A stretch of DNA of 64,000 bases from positions 2,967,670 through 3,031,669 of the forward strand of contig NZ_CP047080.1 of assembly GCF_030408595.1 (NCBI RefSeq), given 5' to 3'. The notes under the pieces were generated by a model, which had not been told where the DNA came from, searched no databases, and saw only the letters and a list, made by a program, of their open reading frames with translations. The position numbers were made by a program, and so were the translations under genes. This document shows, piece by piece, positions 47,517-57,681 of the stretch (the stretch's first letter is position 1; every line of letters starts with the position of its first letter). The stretch is from Corynebacterium canis. Its GTDB lineage: Bacteria; Actinomycetota; Actinomycetes; Mycobacteriales; Mycobacteriaceae.

Positions 47517-48110
47517 CTATAACAACACCTCAAGATACGGTTTCAGCACCCGCCACACCCGCAATGCTTCGGCATAGGCAACGAGACGGTCCAAATCCTT
47601 ATCCGGCCGCCTCACATATAACTCCAGCGCCTCGATAAGACTCCGCTTGTCTAATTGCCCTCGGCTGCGCACCAGATCGCAGATTGACCGCTCCACATCG
47701 TAGGCCGGCACGAGGTTCCCCTCGGGTGTACGCACCGAACTTCGGCCCAAATCGAAAGCGCTTTTCTTTACGGAAAAGACCTCAAATCCTTCGCCGCGCA
47801 AATTCGTGGCGTTATACCCGGTAGGGACGGTTACATTCACTCTCACGGGTTCGTATTCGCGCACGCCGTGCAAATACAAGGCGGTGAGATGCGAAAAGAC
47901 TAAGCGTTCTACGCGGCGGTGCAGCACCCATAACTCATCTATCCAAACGCCCGGTTCCGCGTATACGCCGTGTGCCACACGCTCCAAACCTTGATTGCGC
48001 ACAAAAGTAAGAAATGTAGGTGCAGAAACTCCAGTAGCCAGCGCATCGCGGGTACAAATGATCCCTGCGTTCGATTTCATGAGCTTGGATAGTACTTCTG
48101 CGGAAGACAT
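47517..48110 (-). CDS. AbiEi-type (type IV) antitoxin domain protein, no toxin partner
   Basis: 197 residues resembling AbiEi family antitoxins and related regulators: an N-terminal winged helix (residues ~5-55, VLSKLMKSNAGIICTRDALATGVS), then the AbiEi-like core (VFSHLTALYLHGV; RVNVTVPTGYN; VPAYDVERSICDLVRSRGQLD). In AbiE systems this gene precedes the nucleotidyltransferase toxin AbiEii. Downstream here there are only ~420 nt without a gene, so it is an orphan. It may act as a standalone DNA-binding regulator. It is divergent from the ATPase-like gene at 48281. Confidence 0.8.
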   Translation of the reverse strand: MSSAEVLSKLMKSNAGIICTRDALATGVSAPTFLTFVRNQGLERVAHGVYAEPGVWIDELWVLHRRVERLVFSHLTALYLHGVREYEPVRVNVTVPTGYNATNLRGEGFEVFSVKKSAFDLGRSSVRTPEGNLVPAYDVERSICDLVRSRGQLDKRSLIEALELYVRRPDKDLDRLVAYAEALRVWRVLKPYLEVLL

Positions 48111-48280
48111 ACACCCCTACCTTAAGATCAAAGATTTGCGCCCAAATTCTCCGGGCTAAAGACACACTAGTATCCACAACCTACACACCCCCTCTTGCCC
48201 CCAAGGACTTACAGGAAGCATATAAACTGTGTACCGTACTCCTATAACACTCATAGCTTTAAGTAAAGGGAGGTTGCGTC

Positions 48281-49027
48281 ATGAAGATGACACAACCACA
48301 ATACGACTCAGAACCCGTAATGAATGCAGCACCCTCAGACCTAGACCAGCATTCGACTCAGTTACTAGTCGAAAAGGTCAAGAATCGTTCCGCCACCGAG
48401 CACCTTTCCGGGGACGAGGAAGCCATCCTCACCCAGATCGGCGCGCTTACTCAAGCAGGAGAAGAACTCCATCCTACACTGGCGGGCTTGCTCACACTAG
48501 GCCGAAATCCGCAGAAGTTCTACCCGCAACTATCAGCGACTATAGTGGTGTTACCCACCAAGAAATTCGGGGATCGCGGCCCGGATGGCAAACGTTTTCT
48601 TACTAGTCGCAGGCTGAATGGCACGATTCAGCACATCACCGAGGCCGCACCCCGCGAACTCGAACAGTTTTTCCCCGCCTCCGCGCACCACAAAAACTTC
48701 GAAGGCAAGCGCCGCGTCGAGCTTCTCGACGTCGCGCGCTCACTCATCTACTGCGCGCTCACCGAACGCGACTACTCACCGCAGTCGCACGGGAGCTCAC
48801 TTCAGATCGAGCTGTATCCGGACCGCTTGGTGCTCCACTATCCGGGCAAATTTGAGGAGCAAGCGAGATGGAATAACCAAGGCATCCAAACGCTGATGAA
48901 TACGTTGGAAGTTTCAAATTACAAACGCAGCGTCTCGGAACTTACTGATCAGTTAACTTCGGTGGACATCCCGGCACCTACAATTAATCAAGAACGCCAG
49001 CGGGTGCAAATAACTTTGGTCCGCTGA
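48281..49027 (+). CDS. RecG/Schlafen-type HATPase-like protein, N-terminally short
   Basis: 248 residues preceded by a strong GGGAGG site. The central part (HPTLAGLLTLGRNPQKFYPQ through TSRRLNGTIQHITEAAPREL, ~residues 65-125) resembles the region of AlbA_2/Schlafen-type 'RecG-like' proteins just after the AlbA_2 domain, followed by the C-terminal HATPase-like piece (LLDVARSLIYCAL; LQIELYPDRLVLHYPG). The N-terminal AlbA_2 nuclease-like domain is missing, so it is either a degraded relic or a minimal version. The C terminus is also short. Confidence 0.6.
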   Translation: MKMTQPQYDSEPVMNAAPSDLDQHSTQLLVEKVKNRSATEHLSGDEEAILTQIGALTQAGEELHPTLAGLLTLGRNPQKFYPQLSATIVVLPTKKFGDRGPDGKRFLTSRRLNGTIQHITEAAPRELEQFFPASAHHKNFEGKRRVELLDVARSLIYCALTERDYSPQSHGSSLQIELYPDRLVLHYPGKFEEQARWNNQGIQTLMNTLEVSNYKRSVSELTDQLTSVDIPAPTINQERQRVQITLVR

Positions 49028-49435
49028 ATTTAACATCAGTCCCGCCGCCTTGCCGGGTGTATTGAAAATAATACTTTGTCCACCGCCAGATTTCGCCGTT
49101 CGGATAAATGTTCGATACATTCTTATAGGCAACTACTTTGCAGCTTCTTAGCAGCCCCACTCGACCGGTCGGTTATATAAACTGCGCCGCTTAAATTTGG
49201 CAAAATTAATTATTACTATTTCCCCGGTAAACTGCCATGTTTGCTATCGCGATTGATGCATTCACAGCGTCTCCGATCTAGCTAATCTCATAGCTATTGA
49301 ATTAGCCTAGAAAATCACCCAAACGTCCACCCGGCGCCACGCCCGACGACCGCCTACACCTAGGCGATGTTTCACGTGAAACATTGACTCGGCTGCGAGT
49401 TGCCTTTAGCCAAGGTGCGGACTAGGATATGCGAC
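49028..49435. other. AT-rich region upstream of the trp operon
   Basis: 408 nt with no gene supported. Composition is more AT-rich than the flanks. It holds a perfect CGACCGGTCG palindrome (49162-49171) followed by TATATAA, and at its 3' end an exact parS (49368-49383) directly abutting a TTGACT box (49384-49389). A match to a -10 box 17 nt further on is poor (TAGCCA, 49407-49412), so the trp promoter is only tentatively placed here. Confidence 0.5.
49368..49383. other. parS: parS site 1
   Basis: TGTTTCACGTGAAACA, a perfect match to the bacterial ParB-binding consensus. It lies upstream of trpL and abuts the possible trp -35 box, so ParB bound here could affect trp transcription. Confidence 0.93.
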
Positions 49436-49489
49436 ATGTCGAACAATCTGACCCGTGGCCGGTCCAACTGGTGGTGGCGCGCTAGCTAG
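49436..49489 (+). CDS. trpL: trp leader peptide with three consecutive Trp codons
   Basis: A 17-residue leader, [17 protein letters not shown], starts at ATG 49436 and ends at TAG 49487-49489. AGGA lies about 9 nt upstream. Tandem TGG codons at 49469-49477 are the sensor of charged tRNA-Trp: a ribosome stalled there frees downstream RNA to form an antiterminator. It is followed by a terminator hairpin and then the trp structural genes, as in C. glutamicum, where a similar WWW leader is known. Confidence 0.9.
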   Translation: MSNNLTRGRSNWWWRAS

Positions 49490-49552
49490 CGAGCCACCGG
49501 ATTATCGACACATGTAAGGCTCGCAAGCTTCACTTCGAAGCGCGGGCCTTTT
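49473..49552 (+). promoter_or_regulatory. trp transcription attenuator
   Basis: Alternative RNA pairings are visible. Segments 1:2 pair GGTGGC (in the Trp codons) with GCCACC (49493-49498) through a CGCTAGCTAGCG core. Segments 2:3 pair GCGAGCC (49489-49495) with GGCTCGC (49518-49524) as an antiterminator. Segments 3:4 form the terminator AAGGCTCGC (49516-49524) / GCGGGCCTT (49542-49550), with an inner GCTTC/GAAGC stem and a TTTT tail. This is a classical attenuator reading tRNA-Trp charging. Confidence 0.88.
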
Positions 49553-49617
49553 GCGTAGCTCCAGCAGGTTCTTGCCGAGAAGTGAAGATACATCACTTTG
49601 AAAGGCAAACCCGCACA

Positions 49618-50949
49618 ATGAGCACCCCTGAGGTCCAATACCGCGACACCCTCATCGACGCCTATTTCGGCGAGTTCGGCGGCCAATACGTCCCCGAAAT
49701 GTTGTACCCAGTCCTCGACGAGCTCGAGCGCGCCTATGTGGATGCTTTGGAGGACCCCACATTCGCCGAAGAACTCCATTCCCTTTATGTGAACTACCTT
49801 GGCCGCCCGACCCCGATCACGGAATGCGCCAATTTGCCACTGCAAGGCAAAGGTAAAGGGAAGGCCCGGATTTTCCTAAAGCGTGAAGATCTCGTCCACG
49901 GCGGCGCACACAAAGGAAACCAAGTCATCGCGCAGGCGCTGCTAGCCAAACGCCTAGGCAAGACGCGGTTGATCGCCGAGACCGGCGCCGGCCAGCATGG
50001 TACTGCCACCGCGATGGTCGCCGCGTTGTTCGGCATGAAGTGCACTATCTACATGGGAGCACGCGACGTCGCAAGGCAACAGCCAAACGTGTACCGCATG
50101 CGCCTCATGGGTGCCGAGGTAGTTCCGGTGACGGAGGGGGAGGGCAATGGCCTGGAAAACGCCATCGACGTCGCGCTGATGGACTGGGTCGAGTCCTACC
50201 ATGACACACACTATTTGCTCGGCACCGCGGCGGGCCCGCACCCGTTCCCGAAGCTGGTCAAGGAGTTCCAGGCCGTGATTTCACGTGAATCGCGGGAGCA
50301 GATGCTGGAGCGTACCGGCGCGCTGCCGGATGTGGTGGTCGCGGCGGTGGGCGGCGGCTCGAACGCCATCGGCGCATTTGCGGATTACCTCACGGACAAG
50401 GAGGGTAACCAAGACGTGCGCCTCATCGGCGTCGAACCCGCCGGCGAGGGCTTGGATTCCGGCAAGCACGGTGCGCCCCTGTGTCGCGGTCGGGTAGGCG
50501 TGCTGCATGGTTCCCGCTCGTACGTGATGCTGGGGGAGGACGATAGCGTGCTGCACTCCCACTCGGTGTCGGCGGGCCTGGATTACCCGGGCGTCGGGCC
50601 GGAGCACGCATACCTGCTGGAATCGGGCCGCGCCGAGTACGTCGGCGTAACCGACGCGGAGGCGCTACAGGCCTTCCGCATGCTGTCCCGCTACGAGGGC
50701 ATTATCCCGGCCTTGGAGTCCAGCCACGCATTGGCTTACGCGCTGAAGCTGGCCGAAAACGCGGAAGAAACCGGGGAGGAGATCAATATCCTGGTCAACC
50801 TTTCCGGCCGCGGTGATAAGGACATTAATTACGTCCGCCTGCTGCTCGGCGACCTCGCGGGCCAGGACCCCACGGAGCACCCGGTGGGCTCGTTGAACGT
50901 GGCCGCCGCCATCGCCGAGCTGTCCGGCGAGATTGTGGAGGGCGAATGA
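49618..50949 (+). CDS. trpB1: Tryptophan synthase beta chain, first copy
   Basis: 443 residues from [20 protein letters not shown]; the longer frame adds 12 residues that are not family-like. It contains the PLP lysine K99 in [17 protein letters not shown] with the catalytic Glu, GGGSNAIG phosphate loop and SGRGDKD. It differs from the second copy: Gly follows HK instead of Thr, and the COMM-domain segment reads [16 protein letters not shown] instead of the GxTLKDAxxEAL form. These changes suggest altered TrpA contact or indole handling. It is the first structural gene after the attenuator and overlaps trpE by 4 bp. Confidence 0.93.
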   Translation: MSTPEVQYRDTLIDAYFGEFGGQYVPEMLYPVLDELERAYVDALEDPTFAEELHSLYVNYLGRPTPITECANLPLQGKGKGKARIFLKREDLVHGGAHKGNQVIAQALLAKRLGKTRLIAETGAGQHGTATAMVAALFGMKCTIYMGARDVARQQPNVYRMRLMGAEVVPVTEGEGNGLENAIDVALMDWVESYHDTHYLLGTAAGPHPFPKLVKEFQAVISRESREQMLERTGALPDVVVAAVGGGSNAIGAFADYLTDKEGNQDVRLIGVEPAGEGLDSGKHGAPLCRGRVGVLHGSRSYVMLGEDDSVLHSHSVSAGLDYPGVGPEHAYLLESGRAEYVGVTDAEALQAFRMLSRYEGIIPALESSHALAYALKLAENAEETGEEINILVNLSGRGDKDINYVRLLLGDLAGQDPTEHPVGSLNVAAAIAELSGEIVEGE

Positions 50950-52436
50950 TCCCGAGGTTATTGTCGCGGCCTGTCCGCTACCATGAGGACGCCTCCGCGT
51001 TGTTTCAGCACCTTGATAACGCCGGCGATGACGTCGTGCTGCTGGAAAGCGCCGATATCGCCTCCAAAAAGGGCCTGACCTCCATCGCCGTGCTGAAGGC
51101 CAGCGCGCGTGTCACGTGCAACGGTCAGCGCGTCACGGTGACCCCGCTTACGCCGTCGGGGGAGTTGATAGCCCGCCGCGTGCACGAGCAATTGGGCCCT
51201 GACCTGGTATTTCCGCCGTCGCAGGAGCTTGATGAGCGGCAGCGCCTCACCGCGCTCAGCAGCATCGAGGTGCTGCGGCGGTTGCAGCTAGACCCGGGCT
51301 ATGAGATCGCTGGTTGGCCGTTCCTAGCGGGCGGTTTCGCCTTCGATTACCTGGCCACCTTCGAGTCGCTGCCCGAGGTGGCGGATTCGGTGAATGCGTA
51401 CCCGGATTACGAGTTCCTGGTTGCGGAGGTGTTGCTCACCATCGATCATCAGCAACAGACCGCCGAGCTGCAGGCGCTGTCCTTGGACCCCGACTGCGAC
51501 CTTGCGGAAATGCTGGCCTCCCTCGCCTCGCTTATCGACGCCGCGCCTGCCGCACCTGCGCCTCCCACCCCCGCCGCCGAAACCATGACAGCGGTGGCCG
51601 ATATCTCGGATGCAGAATTCCGAGAGCAGGTGGTGGACCTGCAGGAGCATATCTACCGCGGCGATATCTATCAGGTGGTGCCCGCGCGTACCTTTACCAT
51701 CGCCTGCCCGGACGCCTTCGCCGCATACCGGGTGCTGCGCGCTACGAACCCGAGCCCGTACATGTTTTACGTGCGCACCGGCGGCTCGGAGCTTTTCGGT
51801 GCTTCGCCGGAATCCAACCTAAAGTTTACGGCCAGCACTCGTCAGGTAGAGCTGTACCCGATCGCCGGCACGCAACCACGGGGTGCCACGGATGAATTGG
51901 ATATCCGCAACGAATTGGAGCTGCGCACGGATGCCAAGGAAATCTCGGAGCACACCATGCTGGTGGATCTGGCCCGCAATGACCTCGCCCGGGTCGCCGT
52001 GCCGGGCACCCGCAAGGTTGCCGAGCTGATGAAGGTGGACCGGTACTCCCGTGTCATGCACCTAGTGAGCCGGGTGACCGCCACCTTGGATCCGGAATTG
52101 GATGCATTGGATGCTTATCGAGCCTGCATGAATATGGGTACACTCACTGGCGCGCCGAAGTTGCGAGCTACGGAGCTATTGCGCGGCGTCGAAAAGCATC
52201 GGCGGGGGTCCTATGGCGGCGCGGTTGGGTATTTGCGCGGCGGGGGAGACATGGACACGTGCATTGTGATTCGCTCGGCGTTTGTGGCTGATGGCTACGC
52301 TGCGGTGCAAGCCGGGGCGGGAATCGTGCGCAATTCGGACCCGCAATCGGAAGCCGACGAAACCTTGAACAAAGCCTATGCCGTGTTGGACGCCATCGCC
52401 GCTTCCGCCGGCGCACACCTGGAGGTGCAACGGTGA
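50946..52436 (+). CDS. trpE: Anthranilate synthase component I
   Basis: 496 residues. The N-terminal regulatory part holds the LLES element (VVLLESADI, about residues 31-35) that binds tryptophan for feedback inhibition. The C-terminal chorismate-binding domain has [33 protein letters not shown] and the [17 protein letters not shown] segment. It converts chorismate and ammonia to anthranilate, working with TrpG. It starts in an ATGA overlap with trpB1 and overlaps trpG by 4 bp, so the genes are translationally coupled. Confidence 0.96.
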   Translation: MIPRLLSRPVRYHEDASALFQHLDNAGDDVVLLESADIASKKGLTSIAVLKASARVTCNGQRVTVTPLTPSGELIARRVHEQLGPDLVFPPSQELDERQRLTALSSIEVLRRLQLDPGYEIAGWPFLAGGFAFDYLATFESLPEVADSVNAYPDYEFLVAEVLLTIDHQQQTAELQALSLDPDCDLAEMLASLASLIDAAPAAPAPPTPAAETMTAVADISDAEFREQVVDLQEHIYRGDIYQVVPARTFTIACPDAFAAYRVLRATNPSPYMFYVRTGGSELFGASPESNLKFTASTRQVELYPIAGTQPRGATDELDIRNELELRTDAKEISEHTMLVDLARNDLARVAVPGTRKVAELMKVDRYSRVMHLVSRVTATLDPELDALDAYRACMNMGTLTGAPKLRATELLRGVEKHRRGSYGGAVGYLRGGGDMDTCIVIRSAFVADGYAAVQAGAGIVRNSDPQSEADETLNKAYAVLDAIAASAGAHLEVQR

Positions 52437-53002
52437 AAATCGTGCTCATTGATAACAGGGATTCCTTTGTATATAACCTTATGGACGCGTTCGCCGGGCA
52501 CGAATGCACGGTGTTCCGCAATACCGTCGCCGTGGCGGAAGTCCTCGCAGCGGAGCCGGACGTTGTTTGCCTTTCGCCCGGGCCGGGGCATCCACGTGAA
52601 GCCGGCAACCTGATGGAGATCGTGGACGCCACGTACGGTAGGGTGCCGCTGCTGGGGATCTGCCTCGGGTTCCAAGCCATTCTGGAGCACCTGGGTGAGA
52701 AGGTGGTGCCGTGCGGGCCGATGCACGGTGTGGCGGATTCGATGAAGCTCACGCCGGAGGGTTACGAGTTTTTCGGAGGGGAAACCAAGGTGGCTCGATA
52801 CCACTCGCTGGGTTCCGTTTCCGTGACGCAAAGGCTCCGCACGTTGGGCACCTGCTCCTCGGAGATCGGGGACGTGATCATGGCCGCGTATTCGCCCGAA
52901 GATAGGGTGCTCGGCCTGCAATTCCACCCCGAATCAATCCTCAGCCCGACCGGGCCGCACATTTTGGAAAACGCACTGACACGCTTAGGAGTACGCTCAT
53001 GA
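52433..53002 (+). CDS. trpG: Anthranilate synthase component II (glutamine amidotransferase)
   Basis: 189 residues, class I glutamine amidotransferase only; the phosphoribosyltransferase is separate here, unlike enteric TrpGD fusions. The catalytic triad is Cys77 in GICLGFQ, and His and Glu in QFHPESIL near the C terminus. The oxyanion segment SPGPGHP is present. It supplies ammonia to TrpE. It overlaps trpE and trpD by 4 bp each. Confidence 0.96.
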   Translation: MKIVLIDNRDSFVYNLMDAFAGHECTVFRNTVAVAEVLAAEPDVVCLSPGPGHPREAGNLMEIVDATYGRVPLLGICLGFQAILEHLGEKVVPCGPMHGVADSMKLTPEGYEFFGGETKVARYHSLGSVSVTQRLRTLGTCSSEIGDVIMAAYSPEDRVLGLQFHPESILSPTGPHILENALTRLGVRS

Positions 53003-54015
53003 CAAAACCGCTTGATCTGCTGCGCGCCTACCTGGATAATCCCGCGCCCACGGTGGAAGAGGCGCGGGCGGTGTTTACCCCGCTGACTATCGGCACCTAT
53101 GAGGATGTGCATATCGCCGCGTTGCTGGCGACGATCCGCGCGCGCGGCGAGACGGTTGCCGATATCGCGGGCGCGGCGCAGGCCTTCCTGACCGCCGCGC
53201 GGCCGTTCCCCATCACCGGGGAAGGGGTGCTGGACACCGCTGGCACGGGCGGCGATAATGCCAACACCATCAATATTTCCACCGGTGCCTCATTGGTTAC
53301 CGCAGCTTGCGGCAGCATGGTGATCAAACACGGCAACCGTTCGGTGAGCTCAAAGTCGGGTTCGGCGGACGTGCTGGAGGCGCTGAATATTCCGCTGGAC
53401 CTTGACGTCAAACGCGCCGAACGGCAAGCCCGGGAAGCGAACTTTACCTTCCTTTTTGCGCCGGCCTATCACCCCGCGATCGCGCTGGTAATGCCGGTGC
53501 GCAAGGCCCTTAAGGTGCCCACGCTGTTTAATATTCTCGGTCCGCTGCTCAGCCCCGCACGGCCGAAGCTGCAGATTATGGGCGTGAATAAGCCGTCGCT
53601 GGGCGAGCCGGTGATTCAGGTGATGAAGGAGCTTGGCCGCGATCGCGCGCTGTTGGTCCACGGTTCGGGCACCGACGAATTCGCAGTGCATGGCCCCACC
53701 GAAGTTTGGGAGTTGCGCGACGGGGAAATTACGCATTACACGGTGACGCCCGCAGACCTCGGCGTGGCCGAACACAAGTTAAAGGATCTGGCTGGCGGGG
53801 ATGGTGCGGAGAACGCGCAGCACCTCCGCAACGTGTTCGCACGGCAAGGCTCGCTTGCTCACTTGGACGCCATTTCCGCCAATGCGGGGGCGATGCTGTA
53901 CCTGCACGGGCGCGTGGATACGCTTGCCGAGGGCACGAACTTGGCCAAACAGCAAATCCTCGACGGCGCGGTGCACGAGTGGCTGCAGAAGCATGAGGAG
54001 GCCAATTATGGCTGA
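52999..54015 (+). CDS. trpD: Anthranilate phosphoribosyltransferase
   Basis: 338 residues. The PRPP-binding glycine-rich loop GTGGDNANTINIST (about residues 79-92) and the KHGNRSVSSKSGSADVLEAL block are diagnostic. It transfers phosphoribose from PRPP to anthranilate. It overlaps trpG by 4 bp and the trpC start by 8 bp in the same operon. The length is typical. Confidence 0.96.
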   Translation: MTKPLDLLRAYLDNPAPTVEEARAVFTPLTIGTYEDVHIAALLATIRARGETVADIAGAAQAFLTAARPFPITGEGVLDTAGTGGDNANTINISTGASLVTAACGSMVIKHGNRSVSSKSGSADVLEALNIPLDLDVKRAERQAREANFTFLFAPAYHPAIALVMPVRKALKVPTLFNILGPLLSPARPKLQIMGVNKPSLGEPVIQVMKELGRDRALLVHGSGTDEFAVHGPTEVWELRDGEITHYTVTPADLGVAEHKLKDLAGGDGAENAQHLRNVFARQGSLAHLDAISANAGAMLYLHGRVDTLAEGTNLAKQQILDGAVHEWLQKHEEANYG

Positions 54016-55390
54016 AATTCCGACGATTCTTCAGGGCATCGTTGAAAATCGGCGCTCACACGTCCCCAGAATCGCCGAACGCATCGATGGGACGTTTACC
54101 CCTAAGCCTTCCGTTAGAAGCCTTTATAGCGCATTACACGGCGCCAATAAATTTGTGATGGAGTGTAAATCCGCGTCTCCGTCCTTGGGATTGATCCGCG
54201 CTGACTACCATCCCGGCGACATTGCGCGCGTGTATTCCCGCTACGCCGCCGCGATTTCCGTGCTTTGCGAGCCGGATCGCTTCGGCGGCGACTACGACCA
54301 CTTGGCCACCGTGGCGGCGAGCACGCACCTTCCGGTGTTGTGCAAGGACTTTATTATCGCGCCGGAGCAGGTTCACGCCGCCCGGCTATTCGGTGCGGAC
54401 GCGATCCTGCTGATGCTGTCTATTTTGTCGGACGAGGAATACCGCGAACTTGCGGCCTTAGCGGGGGAGTACAACCTAGACATCCTTACGGAGGTCATCG
54501 ACGAGTCGGAGATGGAACGCGCGACGCATTTGGGCGCGCAGATCATCGGCATCAATCACCGCAATTTGCACGACCTGTCCATCGACCTATCCCGTTCGGC
54601 GTTGTTAGCACCGCTCGCCCCGCCCAACACGGTTGTGATCGCCGAGTCTGGCATCCGAGATCACTCGACGGTGCGCGCGATCTCCAAGCATGTTAATGGG
54701 TTTCTTGTGGGCTCGCAGCTTACCGGCCAGCCAGATATCGACCGCGCCTGCCGTTCGCTCGTGTTCGGCGACAACAAGGTTTGCGGCTTAACCACGCCCC
54801 GCGCCGCGCAACTCGCCCGCGCACACGGCGCTGTTTACGGTGGCCTGATCTTCGAAGCTGAGTCTCCGCGCAATGTTTCACGTGAAACATCCCAAGAAAT
54901 CATGGCGGCCGAGCCCGCGCTTACATACGTAGCGGTCACCCGCCGCACACGGGGCTTCGAGGAGCTAGATATCCCAGGCATCGAAGCCATTCAGGTCCAT
55001 GCGCCACTCCAGCCGACCCTCGCCGAGGAGCTTTCGCTTATCGACGCCGCGCGAACCGCGCATCCCGGCAAACAAATCTGGCGCGCGATTTCCATGACCC
55101 ACCCCGATGGGCCCGAGTTCGCGGCTCAGCTCGTCGATCACGTGGACATGCTCGTGCTCGATGCTCAGGAGGGTGGCAGCGGTACCAGCTTCGATTGGTC
55201 CACCATCCCAGATCACATCCGCGAACGCAGCCTGCTCGCGGGCGGGATCGGTCCGAGTAACGCCGCCGAAGCCCTCGCCGTCGGATGCATAGGTCTGGAT
55301 CTTAACTCCGGTGTGGAGTACGCACACAGCAACGAAAAGGACGCCACGAAGGTGGCCGCCGTATTCTCAACTATCCGAAAAGACAGGTAA
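54008..55390 (+). CDS. trpC: Bifunctional IGP synthase / PRA isomerase
   Basis: 460 residues from ATG 54008 (MAEIPTILQGIVENRRSHVP); the open frame further upstream overlaps trpD and is not used. The N-terminal IGPS domain (to ~255) has ECKSASPSLGLIR with the catalytic Lys. The C-terminal PRAI domain begins near KVCGLTTPRAAQLA. The fusion TrpC(F) is the enteric arrangement, in line with reports that coryneform trp operons were acquired by transfer. An exact parS lies inside the PRAI part (54874-54889), coding for NVSRET in a surface-type loop. Confidence 0.95.
   Translation: MAEIPTILQGIVENRRSHVPRIAERIDGTFTPKPSVRSLYSALHGANKFVMECKSASPSLGLIRADYHPGDIARVYSRYAAAISVLCEPDRFGGDYDHLATVAASTHLPVLCKDFIIAPEQVHAARLFGADAILLMLSILSDEEYRELAALAGEYNLDILTEVIDESEMERATHLGAQIIGINHRNLHDLSIDLSRSALLAPLAPPNTVVIAESGIRDHSTVRAISKHVNGFLVGSQLTGQPDIDRACRSLVFGDNKVCGLTTPRAAQLARAHGAVYGGLIFEAESPRNVSRETSQEIMAAEPALTYVAVTRRTRGFEELDIPGIEAIQVHAPLQPTLAEELSLIDAARTAHPGKQIWRAISMTHPDGPEFAAQLVDHVDMLVLDAQEGGSGTSFDWSTIPDHIRERSLLAGGIGPSNAAEALAVGCIGLDLNSGVEYAHSNEKDATKVAAVFSTIRKDR
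54874..54889. other. parS: parS site 2, inside trpC
   Basis: TGTTTCACGTGAAACA is embedded in frame in the PRAI part of trpC, encoding part of NVSRETS. The loop position tolerates the residues, so the gene keeps a perfect ParB site within coding sequence. Confidence 0.92.
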
Positions 55391-55396
55391 TCCACC

Positions 55397-56598
<1,202 letters not shown>

Positions 56599-56602
<4 letters not shown>

Positions 56603-57408
56603 GCACACGTTACGCGGCGATGTTTGATCGGCTGGGGGAGGAGGGCGCGTTCGTTCCCTTCTTTATGTTGGGTGATCCGAACCCCGAGATGAGCTTTGAG
56701 ATCATCCGCGCTGCTGTCGAGGGCGGCGCCGATGCGCTGGAGCTTGGCATACCATTCTCCGACCCGGTCGCGGACGGCCCGACAATCCAACTCGCTCATA
56801 TCCGCGCACTGGAGGCCCACGTAGACGTTGACACCGCGCTTGCCATCGTGCGCAGGATCCGCGACACTTGGCCAGATCTTTCTATCGGTTTGCTGATCTA
56901 CGGCAATGTCGCCTTTGCACGTGGAACCGAACGGTTCTATGCGGACGTCGCCGCTTCGGGTGCCGATTCCGTGCTATTGCCCGATATCCCGGTCCGTGAG
57001 GGACGCCCCTTCGCGCAAGCGGCGATCGCGGCGGGAATCGACCCGATCTTTATCGCACCTCCCCATGCCGCGCCCGATACGCTCGTTGGTGTTGCGGAGA
57101 ATTCACGTGGTTACACCTACGCGGTCTCCCGAGTCGGCGTCACCGGCTCGGAGTGGGAGTCTTCCACCGACGGCCTGGCCAACTTGGTCAAACACCTGAA
57201 AAGCTTTGGTGGGCCGCCCGCGCTGCTCGGCTTCGGCATCTCTACGCCCGAGCATGTGGCGAACGCGATCCGCGCGGGCGCGGCGGGGGCGATCTGCGGA
57301 TCGGCCATTTCAAAGCTGATTGAACAGCACACAGGCCAAGAGCTGATCGATGCGGTTCGCGAGTTTGTCGCAGCAATGAAGGCCGCAACAAAGCCTACAG
57401 AACCCTAA
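56599..57408 (+). CDS. trpA: Tryptophan synthase alpha chain
   Basis: 269 residues with the catalytic pair Glu in [11 protein letters not shown] and Asp in [10 protein letters not shown], and the phosphate-binding [10 protein letters not shown] and GAICGSAI segments of the TIM barrel. It cleaves indole-3-glycerol phosphate and passes indole to TrpB. It is the last gene of the operon and is followed by a hairpin that contains a parS site. Confidence 0.96.
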
Positions 57409-57420
57409 CGGCAAACCATC

Positions 57421-57456
57421 AAGTGGCAGTGTTTCACGTGAAACATTGCCACTTTT
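57421..57456 (+). terminator. trp operon terminator built around a parS site
   Basis: AAGTGGCA (57421-57428) and TGCCACTT (57447-57454) flank a perfect parS, and the bases between (G 57429, T 57446) can wobble-pair in RNA, so all 34 nt fold into one stem. It is followed by TTCTTG and starts 13 nt past the trpA stop. It serves as terminator in RNA and as ParB site in DNA. Confidence 0.85.
57430..57445. other. parS: parS site 3, within the trp terminator
   Basis: TGTTTCACGTGAAACA, exact, forming the upper stem of the trp terminator hairpin. Confidence 0.92.
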
Positions 57457-57477
57457 CTTGTATCTGTCTCTCAATAA

Positions 57478-57493
57478 TGTTTCACGTGAAACC
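57478..57493. other. parS: parS-like site 4 (15/16)
   Basis: TGTTTCACGTGAAACC differs from consensus only at the last base. It lies 33 nt after site 3, between the trp operon and the Rieske gene. A single change at the edge often still allows ParB binding. Confidence 0.8.
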
Positions 57494-57681
57494 AGCAAGT
57501 TGGGGTCGGCCGGTGGTCGCATTTAAGCAATAATCGGTAACAAATGACATTCCGCCCCGCTCACGGCCCCGCGCTCGTGGGGTAGCTAAGCATAGGCCTA
57601 ATTACGTCACAGTGACGAAAATAGATCTTGTAGATATCAAAGGGCGGGGGCGACGAAATTGGGATGTGCGATACTTTATCC

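Noticed and set aside
50277..50292. parS-like GATTTCACGTGAATCG in trpB1
   Set aside because: Only 12 of 16 positions match, with changes in both arms; a common CACGTG core is enough to explain it.
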